In this document: positions 1 to 7,542 of the stretch, one piece after another
How positions within the stretch are numbered: the stretch's first letter is position 1
How the letters are laid out: each line of letters opens with the position of its first letter
Assembly: GCA_910587755.1 (NCBI GenBank)
Contig: CAJUNZ010000016.1
Location: 29,750-41,034 of the forward strand
Length of the DNA: 11,285 nt
Source: an uncultured Acetatifactor sp.
Lineage (GTDB): Bacteria > Bacillota > Clostridia > Lachnospirales > Lachnospiraceae
Direction of reading: 5' to 3'
Notes under the pieces: generated by a model
Told to the model about the DNA's origin: nothing
The model's input: only the letters and a program-made list of their open reading frames with translations
Databases searched by the model: none
Made by a program: the position numbers and the translations under genes

Positions 1-3000
1 TCCGCCTTTTTGTACTGGGCATTCACCGCCGCAAAGAGAGGAACATACATGGCCATGGCCTTCTCGCCGCCGCTGAACTTATTAAAGGCAGAGTTTGTCA
101 GTTCCTTTTTCCCCTCATTGTTCCTGTAATAGAACATCTGGAATGCAAACCATTTCCGATAGTCCAGAGCGTCCCGGACCAGGTCCATATAGTTGATAAC
201 CTCCCCTGTCTCCTCCGTCCTTATTTTCTCCGATCGAATCTTGCTGCGAAAATGGGCGGCTACCTTCTCAATGTCCCCGCTGTTGAGCAGTTCATAGTCC
301 CGGAGCAGGATTTTTTCCAGTTCCTTCGTGTCCAGCTCCTGGTCGTTTTCCGCCTTCCTGGGTTTCCATTCCAGGGAAAAATACAGTCCCATAGAGGTAT
401 CCAGTTTCATCAGCGCCGACATGTCCTGAACCCATTTCCTGCTCTCCGCAATGCGGTCCGTAAGTTGCTGGCTGATGGTCCTGGATAGAATATCCTCAAA
501 AAGCTCCCTGTCCTTCTGGCCAATCAGAAGCGCCGTCTCCTCCAGAGCATCCTTCAGCATCTGGTAAAACTCTTCCAGATACAGTTTCCTGCCGTTCCAC
601 ACAGACACAACCCGCAGCCGTTTCCGCAGAGCTCCCGTGCCCTCTCCAGCCTCCCCAAAGCACTCTTCCAGAGAAGTTCCATAGCCTGCCAGACTGCTGT
701 TATGGGCGGCATACGACTGGTGCAGCGCTGTGGTTAAGGTGCTGGCATCCCGGCCTTCATCCCCCTCCCGCATACACTGCTGTGCCTCTTTTGCACAGGT
801 TTCCAGATCTTTTGTCCCCCTGTCAAGGACCAGGTTCAGCCCCAGTTCTTCTTCAAAGTACTTCCGCAGACGCTCTTCCCAGAAAATCTTTTCCATGAGC
901 GCATCTTTGAGTTTTTTCTCCGTATCGGAGATCCCTGCAAGCCTGTCCTCCAGTACCGCCAGTCTTCTCCCAAGAGTTCCCAGCTCCCTGCCAATCTCCT
1001 CCCGCTGGGCCTTCAGGGCTTCTCTGCGCTGGGCCTTCTCCCTGACTTCCGGCCGGTCCAGATATTCCTCATACTGCCGGATCTTCAGATTCAGTTCCTC
1101 TATTTTCCCGGCCGCGCTCCTCCTGTCCAGTTCCGCATCGTCGATAATTTCCTCCTCTTTCTCTATCATATCCCGCTGCGCCCGGATCTCCGACTCTTTC
1201 TGGGAAATCTGAACCAGAAGAGCGTAGATACCCTGCCAGCTGCGCAGATAATCCGACGCTGCATCCATGGCCGCGCTGTACTCCTCAAGGGTCCTTCCAT
1301 AGGGAAAGGGCCTGCAGGCGGTGAGCATCTCCTGGTATCTTTTTTTCAGTTCCTGCTGACATGATTCCAGACGGCTGTCCAGAATACGGCAGTTTTCTTC
1401 TGCGCTTTCCAGAGCAATTCCGGCCTTTCCTGCCGCCTCCAGGGCGGCGTCCAGGGCCCCTGTGGAAGGAGCAGCGCCGTATTCCTGATCCAGTCTTTTC
1501 ATCCTGCCGCTGACCTGCTCCTTCTGACGTTCAAGCTCCTCCAAAGCCGCCCTTACCTGTTGCATCTGCTCTGAAAGCTGCCGCAGAAGCCGCTCTTTTT
1601 TCTGCTTTCTGGCAAGCACTCCCACATATTCTGCCTGGGTTTTCCCCTCCGTTCTTCCGAATAGAATTCCCTGGCCATAGTACCCCTCCGGAGCCACCCA
1701 GGCACTGGCGCCACGCTCCCCCGGACATGGATATGCCCGCCCGGACAAACATGCAGCTCCTTCCGGCTCTGCACTGCCGTCGGACATGTCCTCAGATTTT
1801 TCCCGCACCCCTTCTGCCGTTGCTTCCAGAGAAATCTGCCCAAGAATCGCTCCCGTTGCCTCCTGCATGGCAGGATCCATTTCGCAGTTGACCACCAGGC
1901 CCGAAATCCCCTGACTCCCGTCCTGGCCGGGGCATGCCGCATCATCTGCGCCCCCGGACTCTCTGCCAGGCTGCGCCATGCCCCCCGCAGTTCTCAGCCC
2001 TTTGCTCTCACCGGGGCGTATCACACAGTCCACAAATGCCGGAAACTCCGTGCAAATTCGGGCAAAGGCTTCTTCCGTCGCCACCAGAGCGTCCAGAAGG
2101 CCCATTTCCCACAGCTGTGCCTCCAGCCAGGCGCACTCCTGAGGACTCATATTCTCTGCAAACTCCACCGTCTTGTAAAAAGGCAGAGCCTGGATCCCCG
2201 CCTCCTCCAGCATCCTGCGGGAAGTTTCCACCGCCTCCCTGCGCTCCGGCTCCAGATCCTCCCGGGCCTCCAGTTCCTTCCGATTCCGCTCCAGTTCCTC
2301 CAGAATCATCTGCTGCTCTTCCAGCTCCTTCTCCCGGCGCAGCATTGCATCCGCCAGCCCGTCACGGCTCTGCTGATATGCCCTCTGAAATACCTGGTCA
2401 ATCTTCCTTCCATCGCCGGAACCATGGTATTCCTGGAGGATTTTTTCCACTGTCTCCAGCACCTCCCGGGACAGCTTCCACTCCTGGCTCTCACGGCCCG
2501 CCCTGTAGACCTGCCGGATGCAGTCCTCCCGGGCGTTTTCCTGCTCCCGCAGAGCCCGATCCCGGGCTGCTCTTTTCTCCTCCCGGTCCCTCCGCCGGAC
2601 TTCCGCTTCCTCCATCATTTCGTCGCGCTGTCTCTGTGCCTGCCCGTGCCGTTCCACGGCTTCTTTTCCTGCGGCCACCTCCTTCTGGTACCGCTGCAGT
2701 TCTCCCGTCACCGTCCCCGACGCCGGAATCCGGGCTTCTTCCAAAAGCTCCAGCACCCTGCTGTGCTTCTCCCACTGAAGCGTTTCCTGAATCTCCTGAA
2801 GTTCCTCTTTTTCCTCCTCCAGACGGGACAGAGAAGCATCCCTCTCTCCCTCCATCCGGCGGATCCTACCGTCACACTCCCTGATGTTATCCCGGCTCAG
2901 GGCAATCCTTCCCTTCACCCTTTCCTCCCGGGTCTGCTCATCCTCCAGGTCCAGACGGGCCTTGTCAAGCTTGGTGTCCATCTCCTCCAGCTCTGTATCC

Positions 3001-3977
3001 AGAAGGCTCTCCAGTTCCGCTGCAGCCATTCTCTCCCGATTCTCCAGAGTCTCCTGGGCCTCCTTTTTCGCCCTCTGCTCCTCCAGCAGACTCTCCTTCT
3101 CTATCTTCTGCCTGTCCACTTCCGCCTGGGCCAGAGCCGTGGCTTTCCTGGCCCCCTGGTACGCCAGCCCTTTCTTCCCCAGCATGTACCTGTTATACCT
3201 GGCATACTCGCTGCGGAGAGCCTTGGCATCTGCCAGAGCCCTGTTAAGCTGGTCCAGAGTTCCCTGGATGGTGTCCATCTTCTCCATGGCATCCACCATG
3301 GGCCGCAGATCCTCATCCGTGAGCGTCTGGAGGGAATCATTCAAAATATCATATACCTTGGAGGGTTTAAATTCCTTGGAAAGCTTGGGGGCGCGCACTT
3401 TCACCAACAGCTTGATAAACTGTTCATACTGCTCCGCCCTGCCGAAGCCAAAGAGGTGTTTATTGACCAGTTCCTTATATTCCCGGGGCACATCTGTGAG
3501 AGGATTTTCCTCCCCCAGAACTTTTTTCAGCTCCCCCTTTTCCAGAGGAATTTTACTGCTCCCCACTTCCTTGTAAAGCCACAGATCCCACCCCATTCTT
3601 CTGCCGTCCAGAACCACAAAGCCCCAGAAATCCATGGGCTTTCCCTTTCTGGCCCTCTGTCCTATGCCTATGGTGCGGTATTCCTCCGTGCCTTTTTTGC
3701 GAAATTCCAGGTACAGATATCCCGTGGATTCCTCCCTGCCTTCCTCTCCCAGAAAATAAAATTCCATTCTCCGGTCCCCGGATCCAAAAGGGTCAAGCCT
3801 GCTGGGCGTCCGATCCCCGTCCAGAATAAAAGGGATAAAGCTCTGAGTGGTGATGGACTTGCCGGAACCATTCTGTCCCCGCAGCAGAAGCTTTCCGTCC
3901 TCAAAGGTAAACTCCTCCACATCATAGAGCCAGAAATTCACAAAACCCATCCTGTTCATTGTCCAGCGATCACGCAT
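1..3977 (-). CDS. jetC: Wadjet type II SMC-like ATPase JetC (TIGR02680 family), 3' end outside the window
   Basis: This is the SMC/MukB-like motor of a type II Wadjet system, which with JetA, JetB and the nuclease JetD recognises and cuts small circular DNA. I translated the minus strand and found 1325 open codons without a stop. The N-terminus carries RW...NFWLYD...DGKLLLRG and a Walker A GQNGSGKS at residues 34-41, typical of TIGR02680. Long Glu/Arg/Lys-rich coiled coils span about 240-590 and 800-1090. Between them is a hinge-like region with LEAQLWEMGLLDALV near 620 and AEYVGVLARKQKKERLL near 780-796. The ABC signature FSGGEKA is at 1301-1307. The Walker B/D-loop end lies past the left edge, probably fewer than 100 residues. 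ATG at 3977 overlaps the jetB stop by 8 nt and restores the conserved RW motif; ATG at 3983 (in frame) and ATG at 3959 are alternatives. A GGGAG lies 6 nt upstream of 3977. Confidence 0.93.
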   Translation of the reverse strand, partial: MRDRWTMNRMGFVNFWLYDVEEFTFEDGKLLLRGQNGSGKSITTQSFIPFILDGDRTPSRLDPFGSGDRRMEFYFLGEEGREESTGYLYLEFRKKGTEEYRTIGIGQRARKGKPMDFWGFVVLDGRRMGWDLWLYKEVGSSKIPLEKGELKKVLGEENPLTDVPREYKELVNKHLFGFGRAEQYEQFIKLLVKVRAPKLSKEFKPSKVYDILNDSLQTLTDEDLRPMVDAMEKMDTIQGTLDQLNRALADAKALRSEYARYNRYMLGKKGLAYQGARKATALAQAEVDRQKIEKESLLEEQRAKKEAQETLENRERMAAAELESLLDTELEEMDTKLDKARLDLEDEQTREERVKGRIALSRDNIRECDGRIRRMEGERDASLSRLEEEKEELQEIQETLQWEKHSRVLELLEEARIPASGTVTGELQRYQKEVAAGKEAVERHGQAQRQRDEMMEEAEVRRRDREEKRAARDRALREQENAREDCIRQVYRAGRESQEWKLSREVLETVEKILQEYHGSGDGRKIDQVFQRAYQQSRDGLADAMLRREKELEEQQMILEELERNRKELEAREDLEPERREAVETSRRMLEEAGIQALPFYKTVEFAENMSPQECAWLEAQLWEMGLLDALVATEEAFARICTEFPAFVDCVIRPGESKGLRTAGGMAQPGRESGGADDAACPGQDGSQGISGLVVNCEMDPAMQEATGAILGQISLEATAEGVREKSEDMSDGSAEPEGAACLSGRAYPCPGERGASAWVAPEGYYGQGILFGRTEGKTQAEYVGVLARKQKKERLLRQLSEQMQQVRAALEELERQKEQVSGRMKRLDQEYGAAPSTGALDAALEAAGKAGIALESAEENCRILDSRLESCQQELKKRYQEMLTACRPFPYGRTLEEYSAAMDAASDYLRSWQGIYALLVQISQKESEIRAQRDMIEKEEEIIDDAELDRRSAAGKIEELNLKIRQYEEYLDRPEVREKAQRREALKAQREEIGRELGTLGRRLAVLEDRLAGISDTEKKLKDALMEKIFWEERLRKYFEEELGLNLVLDRGTKDLETCAKEAQQCMREGDEGRDASTLTTALHQSYAAHNSSLAGYGTSLEECFGEAGEGTGALRKRLRVVSVWNGRKLYLEEFYQMLKDALEETALLIGQKDRELFEDILSRTISQQLTDRIAESRKWVQDMSALMKLDTSMGLYFSLEWKPRKAENDQELDTKELEKILLRDYELLNSGDIEKVAAHFRSKIRSEKIRTEETGEVINYMDLVRDALDYRKWFAFQMFYYRNNEGKKELTNSAFNKFSGGEKAMAMYVPLFAAVNAQYKKA

Positions 3978-5121
3978 CTCCATCTCCCACCTTATCTTTT
4001 TCGTCATAGTCATCCGGGTAAAAACCCGACACTTTTCCCACCATGGGAAGCAGCCGGATTTCTTCCTCCGTCCTCCAAAACATCATCCATTCTTCCATGT
4101 ATTCCTTTATCTCCTGCACCGCTCTGTCCGGATCCTTTTCCCGAAATCCTGTGCCCCAGGCATCCTTCCAACGCTCATGGCAGTCCCGGATCAGCTTATC
4201 CAGTTCTTCCTCCGACACATGGACACACTGATCCTCTCCCAGGGCCCAGATTCCCGCAGTCACCCGCTCCCGGATGACAGTGCAGACCAGAAGCGCCGCC
4301 TCGGAGATCACAGCGTCCCGGGGATGTACTTTTCCATAACAATCGTCCTCCGCCATCATCCAAAAAGCTGTATTTCTGTGAAGATCCAGGCGCCCTCCCA
4401 GGTTCTCTTCCAGGTTTTTCTCCACCAGACTCCTGTGACTTTTCAGATAAAGATAATCCTCATCCTCCTGGCTGTCCCAGTACATCACAGGGCAGGACAC
4501 AAGCTGCCGGTAGACCCTGCTGCTTCTGGCCCGTCCTCCGTCGTCCCTGGCTTCCTCAGGCTCCCTGTCCTCAAAATCTTTCAGGCTGTGAAAGCCGGAG
4601 ATATCCTGGGCAAAACTGGTGGCAAAATACTTGGAACATCCGGTATTTTCATACAAAACTTCGCTGCCGGACTCCTGTCCAAAACCCTCGCTGTTGCCTT
4701 CATAGGCCTTGAGCATATTGTTTTTTTCCATGTATTGCAGCACACGCACCAGGGATTTTCTCTGGGAAAAGGAAGTCCAGTCCACCTCCATGGCCGCCTT
4801 TAACTGCGTCTCCACGTAATCAATAAGCTCCGACAGCAGGAACTGTTCCTGCTCTTCCTTATCCTCCAGAAACATCAGCACGGCACATAGAAAACAGTAG
4901 TCCCGGATCTCCGTAAACTCCTGGATTCCCATGAAAATCTCTCCCCGCACAGGCACTTTCTCCAGCTTTAACAGTCGCTCTGTGTTGACCAGTTTCCACC
5001 CCAGCTGCTCCCGGATAAACTTCTGAAACAGGGGGATCTCATGCTTGACTTTATAGTATTCATCCTTCTGGGTATCCTTGCAGATCCACAGGTTTTCCAA
5101 TAGGGACCTCACCCTGTTCAT
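3970..5121 (-). CDS. jetB: Wadjet type II protein JetB (DUF2398/TIGR02678 family)
   Basis: A 383-residue protein, second gene of the Wadjet operon and the counterpart of the MukE/kleisin-associated subunit that helps JetA bridge the JetC heads. The N-terminal half has the pattern of the DUF2398 family: LGWKLVNTERLLKLEKVP at about 40-57, then RDYCFLCAVLMFLEDKEEQEQFLLSELIDYVETQL at about 73-107, which corresponds to the family's RR.Y.ll...L..LE..E.Q..L..L segment. The end has LLPMVGKVSGFYP, resembling the family's closing LLP...RY motif. The middle (about 150-215) is acidic and less conserved-looking. The start has a strong GGGAGGAG ribosome site 5 nt upstream (5127-5134) and lies 20 nt after the jetA stop, so the genes are translated as one operon. 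The stop is inside the jetC start region. No membrane segment or signal peptide is seen. The family assignment is by recognition of motifs, not by a profile search. Confidence 0.88.
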   Translation of the reverse strand: MNRVRSLLENLWICKDTQKDEYYKVKHEIPLFQKFIREQLGWKLVNTERLLKLEKVPVRGEIFMGIQEFTEIRDYCFLCAVLMFLEDKEEQEQFLLSELIDYVETQLKAAMEVDWTSFSQRKSLVRVLQYMEKNNMLKAYEGNSEGFGQESGSEVLYENTGCSKYFATSFAQDISGFHSLKDFEDREPEEARDDGGRARSSRVYRQLVSCPVMYWDSQEDEDYLYLKSHRSLVEKNLEENLGGRLDLHRNTAFWMMAEDDCYGKVHPRDAVISEAALLVCTVIRERVTAGIWALGEDQCVHVSEEELDKLIRDCHERWKDAWGTGFREKDPDRAVQEIKEYMEEWMMFWRTEEEIRLLPMVGKVSGFYPDDYDEKDKVGDGDA

Positions 5122-5126
5122 CCTGT

Positions 5127-5134
5127 CTCCTCCC
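5127..5134 (-). promoter_or_regulatory. Ribosome binding site of jetB
   Basis: On the minus strand this reads GGGAGGAG and ends 5 nt before the jetB ATG. It is a near-perfect Shine-Dalgarno site lying in the 20-nt gap after the jetA stop codon, so jetB should be translated independently and well. Confidence 0.8.
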
Positions 5135-5141
5135 GGCTTTT

Positions 5142-6611
5142 CTATTTAAATTCCAGCACATAGGCGGGCATTCTCAGCCTCCCGTCCTGGCAGCGCAGCA
5201 CACAGGTTCCCTCCTTCCGAATCAGACAGAACTCCTGCCCGTACTCTGTTTTTCCCGTTTTTCCGGCAGTCATATTTGCCTGTGCGATCCACTGCAGAAG
5301 AACCACTCTCACCGTCTCTGGAACCACGCCCTCCATGGCAGAAACGTCCAGCCTGTTGTCCTTAATATAGCGGTTTAAAAGCTGTCTTTCGCTCTCTACC
5401 TGCCTTAAATGAGCCGCCCTCTGCTCCAGTTTTTCCATGGTCTTGTCCGTAAATCCCTGCTGCTTTCTCCTCTCCCTGTAGGTCTTGGTATGGGGCCGCA
5501 GCTGATACGCAAAAGCCTCTTCCTCATAGACACTGCTGTTAATACTGTCCGTGTCCCGAAGGGTGTTTTCTTTCAGATGAGCTATGTTTTGAATGCCAAA
5601 CACATGGGCAGAGATCCTGTGGGCCTCCTCCAGGCTGCCGGCCCCCAGAAAAAGCTCCAGAAACTTGCGGTAATCGTCTTTTCTGCTGATCCCCCAGTTC
5701 TGCACCTGGACAATCAGAGCCGCATTCTGTATGATATTTCGGATCACGTCGTTGGTGATCACCAGGACTTTTCTGCACTCGCTCTCATGCCCTGGCAGAT
5801 CCAGAAACCATCCTTTCAGGGAAGTCCACTTTCCCCTGATATTCTCCCGGATACTCTCCTCCATGTGGGAACGCTTCTCCGAGAGAGCATGGGGAATCTC
5901 CAGCTCACTGTGGATCACTTTTTCCAGAAGTTTATCCTCAATCAGAGGGGCATTCTGCAGGAGCAGTTTTCCGATACGCCTGGAACAGCGCTGCATCTCC
6001 TGGATAAATTCGCTCAGATACTGGATAAAACGGTCCTTGTGCAGGATAAATTCCACGGATTTCATAAGTCTGTCCGCTTTTCCCGAGTAGAACTCTCTGA
6101 GATAATCCTGATAGTTCTGGTTGAGCCTCTTAAAATCTTCCTGAAGACTGCTCCACCACTCATTTACCTCCTTGCCGCTTTTCACATCCATCTCCTCCGC
6201 CTCTTCCAGGCCTTTCTCCAGCCTTACAAACAGGTTTGTGGAGAGATTTCCTGATTCCAGGAAGATATTTTCCAGACGGACGGTGAGTCTTTCAATTTCC
6301 ACGGCGTACTCCGACATCACATACCGGTACTGCTTGTTCTTATAATCTGCTATGGTGTACACACGCCCGGGATCCTGGATGGGAGTCAGGTTCTTCCACC
6401 GGACCAGGGCCTCCAGATCCCCTTTCAGCTGGTCCATGCCATAATCGGCAAAATCCGGATCCTGGCGCAGCTGCTTCAGTACATCCTCTTTGTACAGCTG
6501 AAAATGCATCTTCTCATATTCGCGGTAAAACACACGCATAATCGCCCTGTACTGGGCCGCGCTGGGCGCCGACAGGTACGATGTCTCCTCTATTGAACCC
6601 AGGTAACTCAT
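5142..6611 (-). CDS. jetA: Wadjet type II kleisin-like protein JetA (DUF2397/TIGR02677 family)
   Basis: A 489-residue protein, first gene of the Wadjet operon. JetA is the MukF-like kleisin that links the JetC SMC heads. The N-terminus reads SYLSAPSAAQYRAIMRVFYREYEKM (about 11-35), which is the hallmark opening of DUF2397, followed by a winged-helix-like stretch to about 90 (LYKEDVLKQLRQDP...LKGDLEALVRWKNLTPIQD...YTIADYKNKQYRYVMSEYAVEIERLT). The middle is long helical sequence as expected for a kleisin, and the length matches the family (about 500). The ATG at 6611 is preceded by AGAAAGG at about 6-7 nt and by a good promoter at 6693-6721. It is cytoplasmic, with no signal peptide. JetB follows after 20 nt. 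The type II assignment rests on the combination DUF2397, DUF2398 and TIGR02680 in this order. Confidence 0.9.
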   Translation of the reverse strand: MSYLGSIEETSYLSAPSAAQYRAIMRVFYREYEKMHFQLYKEDVLKQLRQDPDFADYGMDQLKGDLEALVRWKNLTPIQDPGRVYTIADYKNKQYRYVMSEYAVEIERLTVRLENIFLESGNLSTNLFVRLEKGLEEAEEMDVKSGKEVNEWWSSLQEDFKRLNQNYQDYLREFYSGKADRLMKSVEFILHKDRFIQYLSEFIQEMQRCSRRIGKLLLQNAPLIEDKLLEKVIHSELEIPHALSEKRSHMEESIRENIRGKWTSLKGWFLDLPGHESECRKVLVITNDVIRNIIQNAALIVQVQNWGISRKDDYRKFLELFLGAGSLEEAHRISAHVFGIQNIAHLKENTLRDTDSINSSVYEEEAFAYQLRPHTKTYRERRKQQGFTDKTMEKLEQRAAHLRQVESERQLLNRYIKDNRLDVSAMEGVVPETVRVVLLQWIAQANMTAGKTGKTEYGQEFCLIRKEGTCVLRCQDGRLRMPAYVLEFK

Positions 6612-6692
6612 GTTGGCCTTTCTTATTTCCAGTTGTTGTTTCTACACTGCAGCGCCCTTGCGGGGAATCAACCTTCCAGTTCTTTGTCTCTT

Positions 6693-6721
6693 AGAATACC
6701 ATTTTGTGACTTTTTTGTCGA
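6693..6721 (-). promoter_or_regulatory. Sigma-A type promoter of the jetABC(D) operon
   Basis: Read on the minus strand, the -35 box is TCGACA (6716-6721; 5 of 6 to consensus), the spacer is exactly 17 nt, and the -10 box is TATTCT (6693-6698; 4 of 6). Transcription should begin near 6686, giving a leader of about 75 nt before jetA. The promoter lies just downstream of the stop codon of the Uma2-family gene, so the Wadjet operon can be transcribed alone. No terminator is visible between the two genes, so read-through is also possible. Confidence 0.6.
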
Positions 6722-6733
6722 GTATTTTCAATA

Positions 6734-7267
6734 TTACTGCACCTTTATACTGAAACCATTGTATATACCAACCGGCACCTCCAGCCCAAAAGAATATTCA
6801 TCCATGGTGTCTTTTTCAAAATCGTATACTGTTACACATTCTTTATCCGGATCTACCACCCAGTACACTCTGACACCTGCAGTACGATATTTAATTAGTT
6901 TTTTATAATAATCCATCTGCCTGCTGCCGGGGGAGACAATCTCAATGATCCAGTCAGGCGCCCCCAAGCAGCCTTTCTCCGTAATTTTATTCCTGTCGCA
7001 GATAACAGAGAGATCGGGCTCCATATAGTTTCTGTCATCCCCATTGAGAAAAACCGCAAAGGGAGCCGGAAAAACTTCGCAGTCACCATTCTTACCGCGG
7101 ATATATAAATTTATTTCTGTGCTGATATAATTAAGCAGTCTCTGATGTTTTGTATTGGGAGGCGCCATATAATAGATTTTCCCATCAAGCAGTTCCGCCC
7201 GCTCCCCATCCGGCAGAGAAAAAATATCTGCTATTCTATAATCCTCATTCTGCGCAGGTTTTCCCAT
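6734..7267 (-). CDS. Uma2 family (DUF820) endonuclease-like protein
   Basis: A 177-residue protein of the Uma2/DUF820 family, which has a PD-(D/E)XK restriction-endonuclease-like fold; most members have no proven function. The family pattern is clear: a DGERAELLDGKIYYM opening (about 20-34), EPDLSVI with D85, WIIEIVSPGS with E109, then DYYKKLIKYRTAGVRVYWVVDP (about 119-140), where the family has the conserved D...K...Y...GV..YW.VDP. D85, E109 and K122/K123 are the candidate active-site residues. I chose the ATG at 7267 because AGGAGAG (7275-7281) precedes it and 177 residues is the usual family length. ATG at 7345 (203 residues, preceded by AAGGG) is a possible alternative. An in-frame ATG at 7462 lies inside a terminator hairpin and is unlikely. 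The gene sits directly upstream of the Wadjet operon on the same strand; a role in defence is only a guess. Confidence 0.85.
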   Translation of the reverse strand: MGKPAQNEDYRIADIFSLPDGERAELLDGKIYYMAPPNTKHQRLLNYISTEINLYIRGKNGDCEVFPAPFAVFLNGDDRNYMEPDLSVICDRNKITEKGCLGAPDWIIEIVSPGSRQMDYYKKLIKYRTAGVRVYWVVDPDKECVTVYDFEKDTMDEYSFGLEVPVGIYNGFSIKVQ

Positions 7268-7274
7268 ACTTCTA

Positions 7275-7281
7275 CTCTCCT
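7275..7281 (-). promoter_or_regulatory. Ribosome binding site that fixes the start of the Uma2 gene
   Basis: The minus strand reads AGGAGAG here, 7 nt before the ATG at 7267. It supports a 177-residue product over the longer in-frame reading that would begin at 7462 and has no Shine-Dalgarno sequence. Confidence 0.55.
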
Positions 7282-7396
7282 GTTTCCATAATTCTTCCAA
7301 GCTCCCAGAGGGTGATTCGTTCCTGAAGCCTGCGTGAGGTTTCATGGGAACACCCTTCTTTTGATCAAGTGAAGAAAACCGCTGATTCCTGTTATC

Positions 7397-7425
7397 AGTG
7401 TAAATCAGATTCCGCAAAAAAGCAA
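7397..7425 (-). promoter_or_regulatory. Possible weak promoter of the Uma2 gene
   Basis: Minus strand -35 candidate TTGCTT (7420-7425), 17-nt spacer, -10 candidate TACACT (7397-7402). It lies just after the terminator of the surface-protein gene and before both plausible start codons (7345 and 7267), which is where a promoter is needed. The boxes match consensus only partly. Confidence 0.35.
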
Positions 7426-7439
7426 GTTCAGGATCCGTA

Positions 7440-7473
7440 AAAATCTCCCCATGGTTTCCCATGAGGAGATTTT
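7440..7473 (-). terminator. Rho-independent terminator of the surface-protein gene
   Basis: The arms 7440-7454 and 7459-7473 pair almost fully: AAAATCTCC with GGAGATTTT, one C-A mismatch, then CATGG with CCATG around a TTTC loop. On the minus strand the stem ends in a run of five T, as expected downstream of the gene whose stop is at 7543. The opposite strand also carries a T-rich tail, so the hairpin could act in both directions. Confidence 0.8.
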
Positions 7474-7542
7474 ATTATCTCAAATATAAGACTTCTTCCG
7501 AACAAAATTCCAGACCAAACTGACTTCTGGAGCGGATTATTA

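Noticed and set aside
1934..2884. 316-codon plus-strand proline/serine-rich frame
   Set aside because: It is a shadow of jetC; its composition is the complement of Glu/Arg-rich coiled-coil codons.
2424..4277. 617-codon plus-strand open frame
   Set aside because: It is antisense to jetC and jetB. The Leu/Pro/Phe-rich composition is what G+C-rich coiled-coil genes give on the opposite strand, and it has no domain and no ribosome site.
5409..6254. 281-codon plus-strand open frame
   Set aside because: It lies wholly inside jetA on the opposite strand, with no recognisable motifs.
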